Position numbers and translations under genes: made by a program. 11,232 nucleotides of DNA, from assembly GCA_025057695.1 (NCBI GenBank), contig JANWVB010000038.1:1-11232 (forward strand), in the 5' to 3' direction. The stretch is from Patescibacteria group bacterium. GTDB taxonomy: Bacteria; Patescibacteriota; Microgenomatia; UBA8517. Under the pieces are notes generated by a model that made no database searches, was not told the DNA's origin, and saw nothing but the letters and a program-made list of their open reading frames with translations. The first letter of the stretch is position 1, and every line of letters begins with the position of its first letter. This document shows positions 1-5,901 of the stretch, piece after piece.

Positions 1-38
1 ATTGTTTTTAATATTATTTTTTTTATAATAGGTGACAT
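1..38 (-). CDS. possible 5' end of a leftward gene running off the window (partial, uncertain)
   Basis: On the minus strand an ATG at 38-36 opens a frame that stays open to the window edge. It reads MSPIIKKIILKT, a cationic and hydrophobic start. A TAAAAC box at 50-45, preceded by TGG as an extended -10, sits six bases upstream, the same tight spacing seen at other starts in this window. Only 12 codons are visible, so no product can be named and the frame may be chance. The plus strand has its own promoter-like signals over the same bases. Confidence 0.22.
   Translation of the reverse strand, partial: MSPIIKKIILKT
2..29 (+). promoter_or_regulatory. candidate rightward promoter TTGTTT-16-TATAAT
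   Basis: TTGTTT at 2-7 and a perfect TATAAT at 24-29 are separated by 16 bases. Transcription would start near 36, directly before an ATG at 37 that opens a 22-codon frame. It could instead give the gene at 162 a long leader. TATAAT is not rare in DNA this AT-rich, so the call rests on the pair and its spacing. Confidence 0.35.
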
Positions 39-86
39 GTCTAAGTTTTACCAAGTTTTAATGGATATTAACGCCTTTAATAATGC

Positions 87-114
87 TTGTTTGCCCGGAA
101 GCTAAATTTATAAC
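87..114 (+). promoter_or_regulatory. candidate promoter for the 162-1001 gene
   Basis: TTGTTT at 87-92 and TATAAC at 109-114 are separated by 16 bases. A start near 121 would give a leader of about 40 bases to the ATG at 162. It competes with the stronger-looking pair at 2-29. Confidence 0.3.
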
Positions 115-161
115 CTTGTCAAAAAAAAGAGTTGGATTAGCGTAGACCTAAGAAGTTTTTT

Positions 162-1001
162 ATGGAGGCAGAACCGATTTACCAATTGACAAAAGAACAA
201 GTTTTTCAGGCAGAGAGACACAGAGTTACTGGCAATCTTGTTAAAGCCATGCGGGCTACGGGAGTTGTGTTAGGAATGTCACCTGACGATTTTGATTCTT
301 TGCCTGAAGAACAAAAAAAGCTTGTTTTAATGGCTTTGGGAATATATATTTTGTCTAACATAAGCCAAGCCAAGTCTTCTCTGGAAGCTCCTACAGTGGC
401 TCATTATTTAGGTAATGCAAAGAAAGGGATTTCTTTCTGTGAAGAAGATCCGCAAATTAAACAAATGGCAGTTGAGATGGAAAACGATACTGAAGGCAAT
501 CCATATGAGTTTAAGGTTGAGATGATTGGTTGGAAGGCTAATTACTTAGTAACATTGTCAGCTTTAACTGGAGATCCGTCTTTGCTTAATACCGCGGTTG
601 AAATGTTAGATGAAGCTGTGAAAATTGCTAACGAAATGACTGTAAAAACACTGCTTGAGTTTCAAAGGGACCTTTTAAGGGCACGATTGAGCAAAGATGA
701 AGAATCGTTTAACAATCTAAGAAATTCCTATAATCAATCATTGCGAGCTTCAAAAGATGCCAATCGATGGGAGCGTTTAGCCACGATAGCTTCAAGGTAC
801 GCTATTGCTTCTTTGGCAAGTTGGCACGTAGTTGATTTTTGTAGAGCTTTTGCAGAGTGTCTTAATTCAGCTTTTAAAGACAGATCAACAGCTAGAATTC
901 TGCCCAAATCTACTTTGAAGGCTTTGGTTGAATCTTTATTACATAGAAACTGGCGTAGAACTGTTCCTTTTGATGCGGATTATTCAAGTCTAAAATTGTG
1001 A
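162..1001 (+). CDS. unrecognised, probably all-helical protein (279 residues)
   Basis: I do not recognise this protein. The 279 residues look almost wholly helical and soluble: no signal peptide, no convincing membrane segment, no Cys pairs and no nucleotide-binding loop. The stretch from about residue 124 to 225 (starting WKANYLVTLSALTGDPSLL and running to RYAIASLASW) alternates small and large hydrophobics in helix pairs, like a degenerate TPR or other alpha-solenoid, but no clear 34-residue repeat can be written down. The C-terminus is Arg- and Trp-containing (HRNWRRTVPF). The ATG at 162 is the first good start; upstream is only a weak purine run (AAGAAG at 150-155). It stands alone, convergent with the DHH gene, and ends in TGA. 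That it is a real gene is supported by its uninterrupted length and ordinary amino-acid composition. Function is unknown. Confidence 0.75.
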   Translation: MEAEPIYQLTKEQVFQAERHRVTGNLVKAMRATGVVLGMSPDDFDSLPEEQKKLVLMALGIYILSNISQAKSSLEAPTVAHYLGNAKKGISFCEEDPQIKQMAVEMENDTEGNPYEFKVEMIGWKANYLVTLSALTGDPSLLNTAVEMLDEAVKIANEMTVKTLLEFQRDLLRARLSKDEESFNNLRNSYNQSLRASKDANRWERLATIASRYAIASLASWHVVDFCRAFAECLNSAFKDRSTARILPKSTLKALVESLLHRNWRRTVPFDADYSSLKL

Positions 1002-1042
1002 AGTTTGTGTTATTGGAAGTTTAAATTTTTTGGTGAATGAAA

Positions 1043-1070
1043 ACTTGACTTCAAGTATCTTTTTTATTTT
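1043..1070 (+). terminator. candidate intrinsic terminator after the 162-1001 gene
   Basis: ACTTG at 1043-1047 and CAAGT at 1052-1056 pair around a four-base loop, followed by a T-rich tract (TTTTTT then TTTTT) at about 1060-1071. The stem is only 5 bp, so it is weak, but it sits where expected, between two convergent genes. Confidence 0.42.
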
Positions 1071-1092
1071 TATCAAGTTATTTAAATTACAG

Positions 1093-2115
1093 TTATTTCC
1101 TGAGTTCAGGGAAAGTTTGTCCAATAGCTTTTAAGAGAGTGGCCTTTGCTTTATTTAATGGTTCTTTAATTGTTGTTCCTGCTGCTCCTTTGTGTCCTCC
1201 ACCTTTTTCCCCAACCGATTTTGCAATCTTGCTAACGTCAAACTTGTTTTCGTCTCGTGTCCTTAGGCTTACCGTTACAACGTCAGGTTCTGCTTCAACT
1301 AAACTTGCAACCAAATCCCATCCAATTACTGCTCTAAGTAAGTTGGCTACTAATCCTTCCATGGCATCACTCTTGGAAAGCTTTCTTTTCTGAATCTCTT
1401 CATAAGGAATTACAGAGAAAACCACACGATCAGAAAAATATTTCTCAATTGAAAAAAGAGCTAGTCCTGTCATTTCTATCTCTATTGGTTTTTTATTATT
1501 TTCAAGATTAAAGATCAATTTATGATAGTTGGGGTTGATCTTTGCCAATTTGTAGGCCGTATGTAGAGTTTCTGGTGTGCATTTGGGGTATTTGAAACCT
1601 CCCGTGTCCGCAAATATTCCAACAAAAAGGCAAATTGCCATATCAGGGTCGATCTCGATATGCCACAGTCTAAAAAGCTTGTGAAGAATTTGGCTTGTTG
1701 AAGAGTATGTTGGCTCAACAAGATTTATTTTGCCAAATCTTGAGTTTGTATCATGGTGATCTATCACAATTGTATTCATGCTTTTAGGGAATGTAATTTC
1801 TGTAAATTGTGTTATTTGCGAAGGAGAGGAACTATCCAAGATCAAGAAAAGATCAAACTCATTTAGATCAATTTGAGTATAATTTTTGGGTTGTATCCAT
1901 TCACGATTAGGAAACTCCAATAGATTTTGAGGGTATTCTGTATCTCCAACAATTGCCGTTACGTTCTTGCCTAATTTTTTAAGCGCAGAAGACATTGCCA
2001 ATACCGACCCGACGCTATCAGGATCAGGATAAGGATGGCAATGCAATAAAATTTTGTTAGATTTTTGTATGGTTTCAAGAATTTTCGAAGCCAACTCTTT
2101 AATTTGATCTGTCAT
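1093..2115 (-). CDS. DHH/DHHA1 family phosphoesterase, NrnA-like nanoRNase/pAp phosphatase
   Basis: The 340-residue protein has the full two-domain DHH architecture at the usual length for NrnA-type enzymes. The N-terminal DHH domain shows motif I as HCHPYPDPDSVGS (residues 25-37; His25, Asp31 and Asp33 are likely metal ligands), motif II as LILDSSS with Asp94, the name-giving IDHHDTN with Asp119-His120-His121, and a fourth acidic site at FADTGG (Asp170). The C-terminal DHHA1 domain carries the substrate-binding GGGHKGAAG at residues 305-313. Members of this family degrade short RNA oligonucleotides to mononucleotides and many also dephosphorylate 3'-phosphoadenosine 5'-phosphate, in the cytoplasm with Mn2+. 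The exact substrate cannot be read from sequence, and cyclic dinucleotide or linear pApA hydrolysis is also possible. No transmembrane or GGDEF part is present, so it is not GdpP. It is a single gene, divergent from the decayed region to its right and convergent with its left neighbour. Confidence 0.92.
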   Translation of the reverse strand: MTDQIKELASKILETIQKSNKILLHCHPYPDPDSVGSVLAMSSALKKLGKNVTAIVGDTEYPQNLLEFPNREWIQPKNYTQIDLNEFDLFLILDSSSPSQITQFTEITFPKSMNTIVIDHHDTNSRFGKINLVEPTYSSTSQILHKLFRLWHIEIDPDMAICLFVGIFADTGGFKYPKCTPETLHTAYKLAKINPNYHKLIFNLENNKKPIEIEMTGLALFSIEKYFSDRVVFSVIPYEEIQKRKLSKSDAMEGLVANLLRAVIGWDLVASLVEAEPDVVTVSLRTRDENKFDVSKIAKSVGEKGGGHKGAAGTTIKEPLNKAKATLLKAIGQTFPELRK

Positions 2116-2171
2116 AAATGTATTTTAACCAATTTTAGCCTTTTAAGTTATAAAAATGATAAAATCCTTTT

Positions 2172-2582
2172 ATGATAGAAAGAAATTACATCCATGCGGT
2201 TGTTGGATTTTTACAGAAAGGTAAAGAACCATTTCTAAGATTGACTAAAGAACTTTGCAAAGAAGACGATTTATATCATTCGGACCCTGTAAGCTATATA
2301 AATTGAGATGTGTCTTCTGATTTCCATCTAATCATCTTTTATGGTTTGGTCGACGAAAAAATAGATGGGGATAAGCTTTAATTTCATATCTAAAGTTTGC
2401 ATTTGGATACGTTGAAGCTTGGATGTTTTTTCTAAGACAAACCTCAGAAGGTAAATATACCACATTTAACTTTGGCGTATATGAAACCAGAATACACTAT
2501 TCCAAGCTCAACACTAGAATACCCCAAGGAAATAAAAGTTTAGGAGGTAAAATATTTTGAAAAATAGTATTTAGTCTCACAC
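2172..2582 (+). pseudogene. decayed 2'-5' RNA ligase-like (2H phosphoesterase) gene
   Basis: From an ATG at 2172 one frame reads as credible protein but is broken by seven stops of all three kinds (the first is TGA after about 44 codons). Family-like pieces are FHLIIFYGL (about residue 51, first HxT-type motif with Thr replaced by Ile) and PHLTLAYMKPEY (about residue 97, second HxT motif). 2H phosphoesterases of the LigT/ThpR kind have two such motifs, usually some 80 residues apart. Here they are 46 apart, consistent with an internal deletion. Between them a shifted frame reads FFLRQTSEGKY, which continues the sense of KLGCF in the first frame, suggesting a small indel there. The end point is vague. 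The mixture of stop types argues against stop-codon reassignment. The family call is a pattern match by eye and could be wrong; that the stretch is not an intact gene is more secure. Confidence 0.4.
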
Positions 2583-2640
2583 TATGTCGGAACACCAGAA
2601 CAAATTTTGCTATACTTCAAATGTGCACCAGTGTTTACTT

Positions 2641-2988
2641 AAGATTGGAAAAGATAAATTAGTTAATCATGATAAAGAGCTTCCTTTTAGATTAGAGTTT
2701 TGAAACCTAACAAAAAACTCTCGGTTGGTGAAAATAGTGAGAATTTGCTCATAGAAGGAGATAATCTCAAAGCTCTAAAAGCCTTAATGCCTTTTTATTA
2801 CAACAAAATCAAATGCATTTATATTTGATCCTCCTTATAACACAGACGACGAACAATGGATTTATGACAAAGTAAATTTTCCACAGATTAAAGCTTGGAT
2901 AAATAAGGTGGTTGGGTCACAAGGTGAAGGACTTGCAGAGCATGACAAATGGCTTTGTGATGTATTGTTGAAGCACAACTTGATATAA
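2641..2988 (+). pseudogene. N-terminal remnant of a type III Mod-like DNA methyltransferase
   Basis: Three pieces in alternating frames join into the N-terminal part of a site-specific DNA methyltransferase. Frame A, from 2641, reads KIGKDKLVNHDKELPFRLE. One missing base near 2696-2697 shifts to frame B: VLKPNKKLSVGENSENLLI then EGDNLKALKALMPFYYNKIK. One extra T in the run at 2824-2826 shifts again, to IFDPPYNTDDEQWIYDKVNF and onward through EHDKWLC, ending at a TAA at 2986. DPPYNT is motif IV of N6-adenine or N4-cytosine methyltransferases, and LLIEGDNLKALKAL followed by DPPYNT is the arrangement typical of type III Mod subunits. Less than a quarter of a normal Mod (over 500 residues) is left; no motif I (FxGxG) and no Res gene are visible. 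Both frame breaks plus the truncation make loss of function near certain. Confidence 0.78.
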
Positions 2989-2991
2989 AGT

Positions 2992-3022
2992 TTGGGCATG
3001 TGAGATTGAATTCTAGTATAAT
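2992..3022 (+). promoter_or_regulatory. candidate ychF promoter
   Basis: TTGGGC at 2992-2997 and a perfect TATAAT at 3017-3022 are separated by 19 bases, a little long. Transcription would start near 3029 and leave about 23 bases before the ATG at 3052, including a purine-rich GGAAAGAG that can serve as ribosome binding site. The box lies just past the last readable codon of the methyltransferase remnant. Confidence 0.5.
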
Positions 3023-3051
3023 TGCAAATATATGCGGAAAGAGTCTCCAAG

Positions 3052-4167
3052 ATGTTAAGTTCGAAACTGAGTGTCGGTATCATTGGTTTGCCAAATGTTG
3101 GCAAATCTACTCTTTTTAACGCTTTGCTGAAAAAACAGGCGGCTTATGCCGCTAATTTCCCTTTTGCCACAATAGAGCCAAATATTGGTATTGTTCCAGT
3201 TCCCGATGAAAGACTAGCACGACTGGCTGAAGTTGTAAAAACTTCTGAAAAATTGGATTATCTTCCACCTCAAGTTCCCGCGACTTGCGAATTTGTTGAT
3301 ATAGCTGGACTTATTGCTGGAGCGCATAAAGGCGAAGGACTTGGTAATAAATTTTTATCTCATATCAGAGAGACAGACGCGATTTGTCATGTGCTAAGAG
3401 CTTTTAAAGATGAAAATATTGTGAAAGAAGGATCTGTTGACCCAAAAGCTGATTTAGAAGTGGTTGAGACAGAACTTAAACTTGCTGATTTGCAAACATT
3501 AGAACGGATTAAAAATGCGCAAAAAAAAGGTGCTAGTGAAAATTTACACCATAAAGTTTCGGCTTTGACAAAATTGATGGATGGTTTGTCAAAGGGGATT
3601 CCCGCGCGTGATGTGAAGTTATCAGATGAAGAGCGAAAGGCGTCTTATGAATTTCACCTGCTCACAGCCAAACCAGTGTTGATTGTTTTAAATGTTGATG
3701 AGAACGATTTAGTTAATGTTGAGAAAATAGAATCCGATTATGCTTTAGAATTTGGGATTCCTGCAGGTTGTGTGATAGGAATTTGCGCTAAAGTGGAAAG
3801 TGAATTAGCCGCTCTTGCAGAGAACGATCAGAAAGAATATCTGGCTAGCTTGGGAATAACAGAAAGCGGTCTTGAAAAACTTATTAGAAAAGCATTTAAC
3901 ACATTAGGACTTATTACATTTCTAACCGCAGGAGTCAAAGAAGCGCGGGCATGGACAATCAGAAATGGAACACTTGCTCCTCAAGCGGCGGCGGCAATAC
4001 ACAGCGACTTTGAAAATAAATTTATAAAAGCTGATGTTTGCGATTTTGACGATTTCGTGCGTTGTGGTGGATGGAAAATGTCCAGAGAGAAAGGAATGGT
4101 AAAAATTGAAGGCAAGGATTATGTTGTTAAAGATGGAGATGTTATTGAATTTAAAATAGGAACTTAA
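3052..4167 (+). CDS. ychF: redox-regulated ATPase YchF (Obg/OLA1 family)
   Basis: YchF is a universally conserved P-loop NTPase that binds ribosomes and, unlike its Obg relatives, prefers ATP. With the ATG at 3052 the protein has 371 residues, near the usual 363. Visible are the P-loop GLPNVGKST (12-20); the G3 region DIAGL (83-87), with the hydrophobic Leu87 in place of the catalytic Gln as in hydrophobic-substituted GTPases; the YchF hallmark GEGLGNKFLSHIRE (94-107); and NVDE (214-217) in the G4 position, the NxxE form linked to ATP specificity. The C-terminal TGS domain spans about 287-370. An in-frame TTG at 3022 would add ten residues but lies inside the TATAAT box, so it cannot be on an mRNA from that promoter. 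GGAAAGAG ahead of 3052 supports the ATG. It is transcribed alone and converges on the HNH gene. Confidence 0.97.
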   Translation: MLSSKLSVGIIGLPNVGKSTLFNALLKKQAAYAANFPFATIEPNIGIVPVPDERLARLAEVVKTSEKLDYLPPQVPATCEFVDIAGLIAGAHKGEGLGNKFLSHIRETDAICHVLRAFKDENIVKEGSVDPKADLEVVETELKLADLQTLERIKNAQKKGASENLHHKVSALTKLMDGLSKGIPARDVKLSDEERKASYEFHLLTAKPVLIVLNVDENDLVNVEKIESDYALEFGIPAGCVIGICAKVESELAALAENDQKEYLASLGITESGLEKLIRKAFNTLGLITFLTAGVKEARAWTIRNGTLAPQAAAAIHSDFENKFIKADVCDFDDFVRCGGWKMSREKGMVKIEGKDYVVKDGDVIEFKIGT

Positions 4168-4216
4168 AAATTTCTAAGTTAATTATGATTATATTTAAAC
4201 CAAGAAGCGAAAGAAT

Positions 4217-4840
4217 TTATTTTTTTTGATGTCCGTTGATGTTTGAGTTTGGTGAATTTGATCTTTTACCGATTGGGTAGGGTATACCATGATTTATTAC
4301 AAATTGGCTTGTGTTAAGTAAAGCAAGAGCATAAAAAAGATCATCCCAAAAATCAATCCAATATTTTCTGCCTTGTTTTAACAAATCTGATCTTTTTTCA
4401 AAAACCTGTTCAATACTATCCGGATTGGTTCGATAATTTCTCATTGCAGCTCCCATATCAGGGTGTATCCAGTTTAGATGAGCAAATTTGCATACAACGA
4501 TTCCGTTTTCAGCCCGGTTTATATAAAGTTCATCAAATCCTGAATATGCAAGAAAAGTTTTTGGGTATATGTGATGACAGTGAAGTTCTTCCGAACATTT
4601 GTGTTTGTATGACAAGCCTCTTTTCTTGCACCATGATATGAAATTTTCATTTTGAAAAGCACATCCCTGGTCACGCAATAACAACCAAATTCGTTGATTT
4701 TTATCAAATCCTTTGGGACGAGCTAAACTTGACTCTATTTGTTCATAAAATGCGGCGTTGATTTCGTGTGTGAGATAAGATGCGGATTCTAAATTATTGT
4801 TTGGATTGCCATTTTGTCTAATGAGCCTTTCGGTTTGCAT
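4217..4840 (-). CDS. stand-alone HNH endonuclease-like protein
   Basis: The 207-residue protein carries a central HNH-type zinc/metal finger: Cys60 and Cys71 or Cys82 ahead, LHCHHIYP with His89-His90, NRAENGIVVC with Asn112 and Cys117, then FAHLNWIHPD with His121 and His126. The order HH, N, H is that of the betabetaalpha-Me nuclease fold, which cuts DNA with a single metal ion. The Cys spacing is looser than in the textbook CxxC form, so one zinc site may be incomplete. The flanks (1-50 and 130-207) are not recognised; the last 20 residues are Asn/Ser/Lys-rich and probably disordered. No signal peptide or membrane segment is seen. It has no restriction, methylase or terminase partner beside it, so a homing-type, defence or repair role is open. 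It converges on ychF and is divergent from the XRE regulator. No Shine-Dalgarno is visible before the ATG. Confidence 0.68.
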   Translation of the reverse strand: MQTERLIRQNGNPNNNLESASYLTHEINAAFYEQIESSLARPKGFDKNQRIWLLLRDQGCAFQNENFISWCKKRGLSYKHKCSEELHCHHIYPKTFLAYSGFDELYINRAENGIVVCKFAHLNWIHPDMGAAMRNYRTNPDSIEQVFEKRSDLLKQGRKYWIDFWDDLFYALALLNTSQFVINHGIPYPIGKRSNSPNSNINGHQKK

Positions 4841-4938
4841 TTATGTGTTTTTTGTTGGATAAAGACAAAAAGTGAAAAGCTTTGAGAAGATTTTTGGAAA
4901 TAAATATCGTTCTATTACTAATTTTTTTGAAACAAAAA

Positions 4939-4985
4939 CAATACCACCCATATTTTGGGAAAAAGAGTATTGACAAAAATCAATA
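4939..4985. repeat. overlapping inverted repeats upstream of the XRE gene
   Basis: CAATAC at 4939-4944 pairs with GTATTG at 4967-4972, with an inner CCCA/TGGG pair (4947-4950 and 4956-4959) around a five-base loop. The right arm is re-used in a second inverted repeat, TATTGA at 4968-4973 with TCAATA at 4980-4985. These may be operator sites for the adjacent regulator or a weak hairpin. They lie in the 210-base gap between two divergent genes and code for nothing visible. Confidence 0.3.
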
Positions 4986-5003
4986 AATATTTTTACACCA
5001 GTC

Positions 5004-5017
5004 AATTAAATTTAATT
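5004..5017. promoter_or_regulatory. 14-base perfect palindrome, candidate operator of the XRE gene
   Basis: AATTAAATTTAATT is a perfect palindrome that ends one base before the extended -10 of the XRE promoter, so it fills the -35/-10 spacer. Position and symmetry suit a site bound by an XRE dimer for autoregulation. It is made only of A and T, so chance palindromes of this length are not rare here. Confidence 0.35.
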
Positions 5018-5026
5018 TGGTATACT
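5018..5026 (+). promoter_or_regulatory. extended -10 promoter of the XRE gene
   Basis: TGG followed by TATACT gives a TGn extended -10 at 5018-5026 with no clear -35. Transcription would begin near 5033, leaving about 18 bases without a Shine-Dalgarno before the ATG at 5051. Confidence 0.5.
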
Positions 5027-5050
5027 ATGATTGTCAACAAGTAAAAAAAT

Positions 5051-5479
5051 ATGTCTGTGATGAATGCCGCCGCCAAAATAGGGAAGTATTTGAGATACCA
5101 AAGAATGAAAAGAAAAGACACGCTTGCGGAGTTTGCCCAGAAAATTGGTGTTGATTCTTCTTATTTGTTCAGGCTTGAAAAAGGCGATTATAAAACTGTT
5201 GGCATTGATGTTTTGGAAAAAATTGCCACAGGATTGCAAATGGATTTGATTGACTTATTGCTTAAGTGCAATTTGAGTTTAAAAAAACCCAAGGAGCTTC
5301 CAGATATTAAGTACTATTTGAGAGAAAAATACCAATTTCACACAAAAGCAATTGAAGATGTTTTGCTTTTTATGTCTTTTGTCGAGAAAAAGTACGAAAA
5401 GGAAATAGCGAGAAGGCGCAAGCTTCATGAAAAATATTGGGCAAAATCAAAAGAAGACACTCAAAAATTGGAGAAGTGA
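5051..5479 (+). CDS. XRE-family (HTH_3) transcriptional regulator
   Basis: The 142-residue protein begins with a lambda-repressor/Cro-type helix-turn-helix at about residues 10-70. It shows TLAEFAQKIGV as helices 2 and the turn, SSYLFRLEKGDYK as recognition helix 3, and VLEKIATGLQMDLIDLL as the closing helices. The remainder (about 85-142) is charged and helical (EKKYEKEIARRRKLHEKYW), likely a coiled coil for dimerisation; no sensor, metallopeptidase or toxin-binding domain is seen. The ATG at 5051 fits the extended -10 at 5018-5026; a second ATG three codons on is possible. Palindromic sequences upstream suggest autoregulation. It precedes the rpsF operon, which has its own promoter, so it need not control it. 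No antitoxin-toxin pairing is visible: the neighbouring genes are a divergent HNH gene and ribosomal proteins. Confidence 0.85.
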   Translation: MSVMNAAAKIGKYLRYQRMKRKDTLAEFAQKIGVDSSYLFRLEKGDYKTVGIDVLEKIATGLQMDLIDLLLKCNLSLKKPKELPDIKYYLREKYQFHTKAIEDVLLFMSFVEKKYEKEIARRRKLHEKYWAKSKEDTQKLEK

Positions 5480-5525
5480 ATTTTGTTTTTTTGTTTTCTG
5501 GTTTACTTATTTGCTTACTTAGTGA

Positions 5526-5555
5526 TTGAAACTAAATTGTGTTTAATGATATACT
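5526..5555 (+). promoter_or_regulatory. promoter of the rpsF-ssb-rpsR operon
   Basis: TTGAAA at 5526-5531, an 18-base spacer containing TGA directly before the -10, and TATACT at 5550-5555. Transcription is expected at about 5561-5562, only four or five bases before the ATG at 5566, so the mRNA would be nearly leaderless. Confidence 0.62.
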
Positions 5556-5565
5556 TTGCCAGTTT

Positions 5566-5886
5566 ATGGGTCAGTATGAATTAACAGTTGTTCTTCCGGG
5601 GAAGTCTTCTCCTGCGAAAAAAAAAGCTGTTCAAGAAAGAATAGAAAAGCTTGTCAAGCTTCTTTCGGGCAAAGTAGATTCTTTTTTGGATTGGGGCGAG
5701 ATTTCTCTGGCTTATAAAATCAAAAAACATACAGAAGGGATTTTTTTGCATTTTGTAGTTGAACTTGAGTCTAAAAATGTTAAATCTTTGTCTGATAAAC
5801 TAAAAACTGAGGAAGACATAATCAGAAGTCTTTTGGTAAGATGTCAGAGAAGGGAAAATACTGAAGAAAAAAGTGAGCAAAATTAA
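5566..5886 (+). CDS. rpsF: 30S ribosomal protein bS6
   Basis: S6 binds the central domain of 16S rRNA as a pair with S18. The 106-residue product starts MGQYELTVVL, the first strand of the ferredoxin-like S6 fold, and continues with a helix at about 16-33 (KKKAVQERIEKLVKLLSG), the strand pair DWGEISLAYKIKKH/GIFLHFVVELE (about 45-71) and the second helix, ending in an acidic, charged tail (ENTEEKSEQN). Length is close to the shorter bacterial S6 proteins. A GTG at 5539 in the same frame would add nine residues, but it lies upstream of the TATACT box and those residues do not resemble S6, so the ATG is preferred. No Shine-Dalgarno precedes it. ssb follows after 15 bases and rpsR after that, the conserved rpsF-ssb-rpsR order, which supports the call. 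Confidence 0.93.
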   Translation: MGQYELTVVLPGKSSPAKKKAVQERIEKLVKLLSGKVDSFLDWGEISLAYKIKKHTEGIFLHFVVELESKNVKSLSDKLKTEEDIIRSLLVRCQRRENTEEKSEQN

Positions 5887-5901
5887 ATTTAATCAAAAAA
5901 T

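Noticed and set aside
2172..2988. Stop-codon reassignment (as in UGA-glycine lineages) as an explanation for the broken frames
   Set aside because: The internal stops are TGA, TAA and TAG alike, frameshifts are also present, and TGA ends intact genes here (at 1001, 5479 and 6381).
2641..2988. Assembly or sequencing indels as the sole cause of the broken methyltransferase
   Set aside because: One indel is in a short T run, but all surrounding genes are intact and the gene is also truncated far short of full length, so true decay is more likely. Reads would settle it.
3022..3051. TTG start ten codons upstream for ychF
   Set aside because: The TTG lies at the end of the TATAAT box, and YchF proteins normally begin just before the P-loop strand.
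5539..5565. GTG start nine codons upstream for rpsF
   Set aside because: It precedes the TATACT box, so it is not on the predicted mRNA, and the extra residues do not resemble S6.
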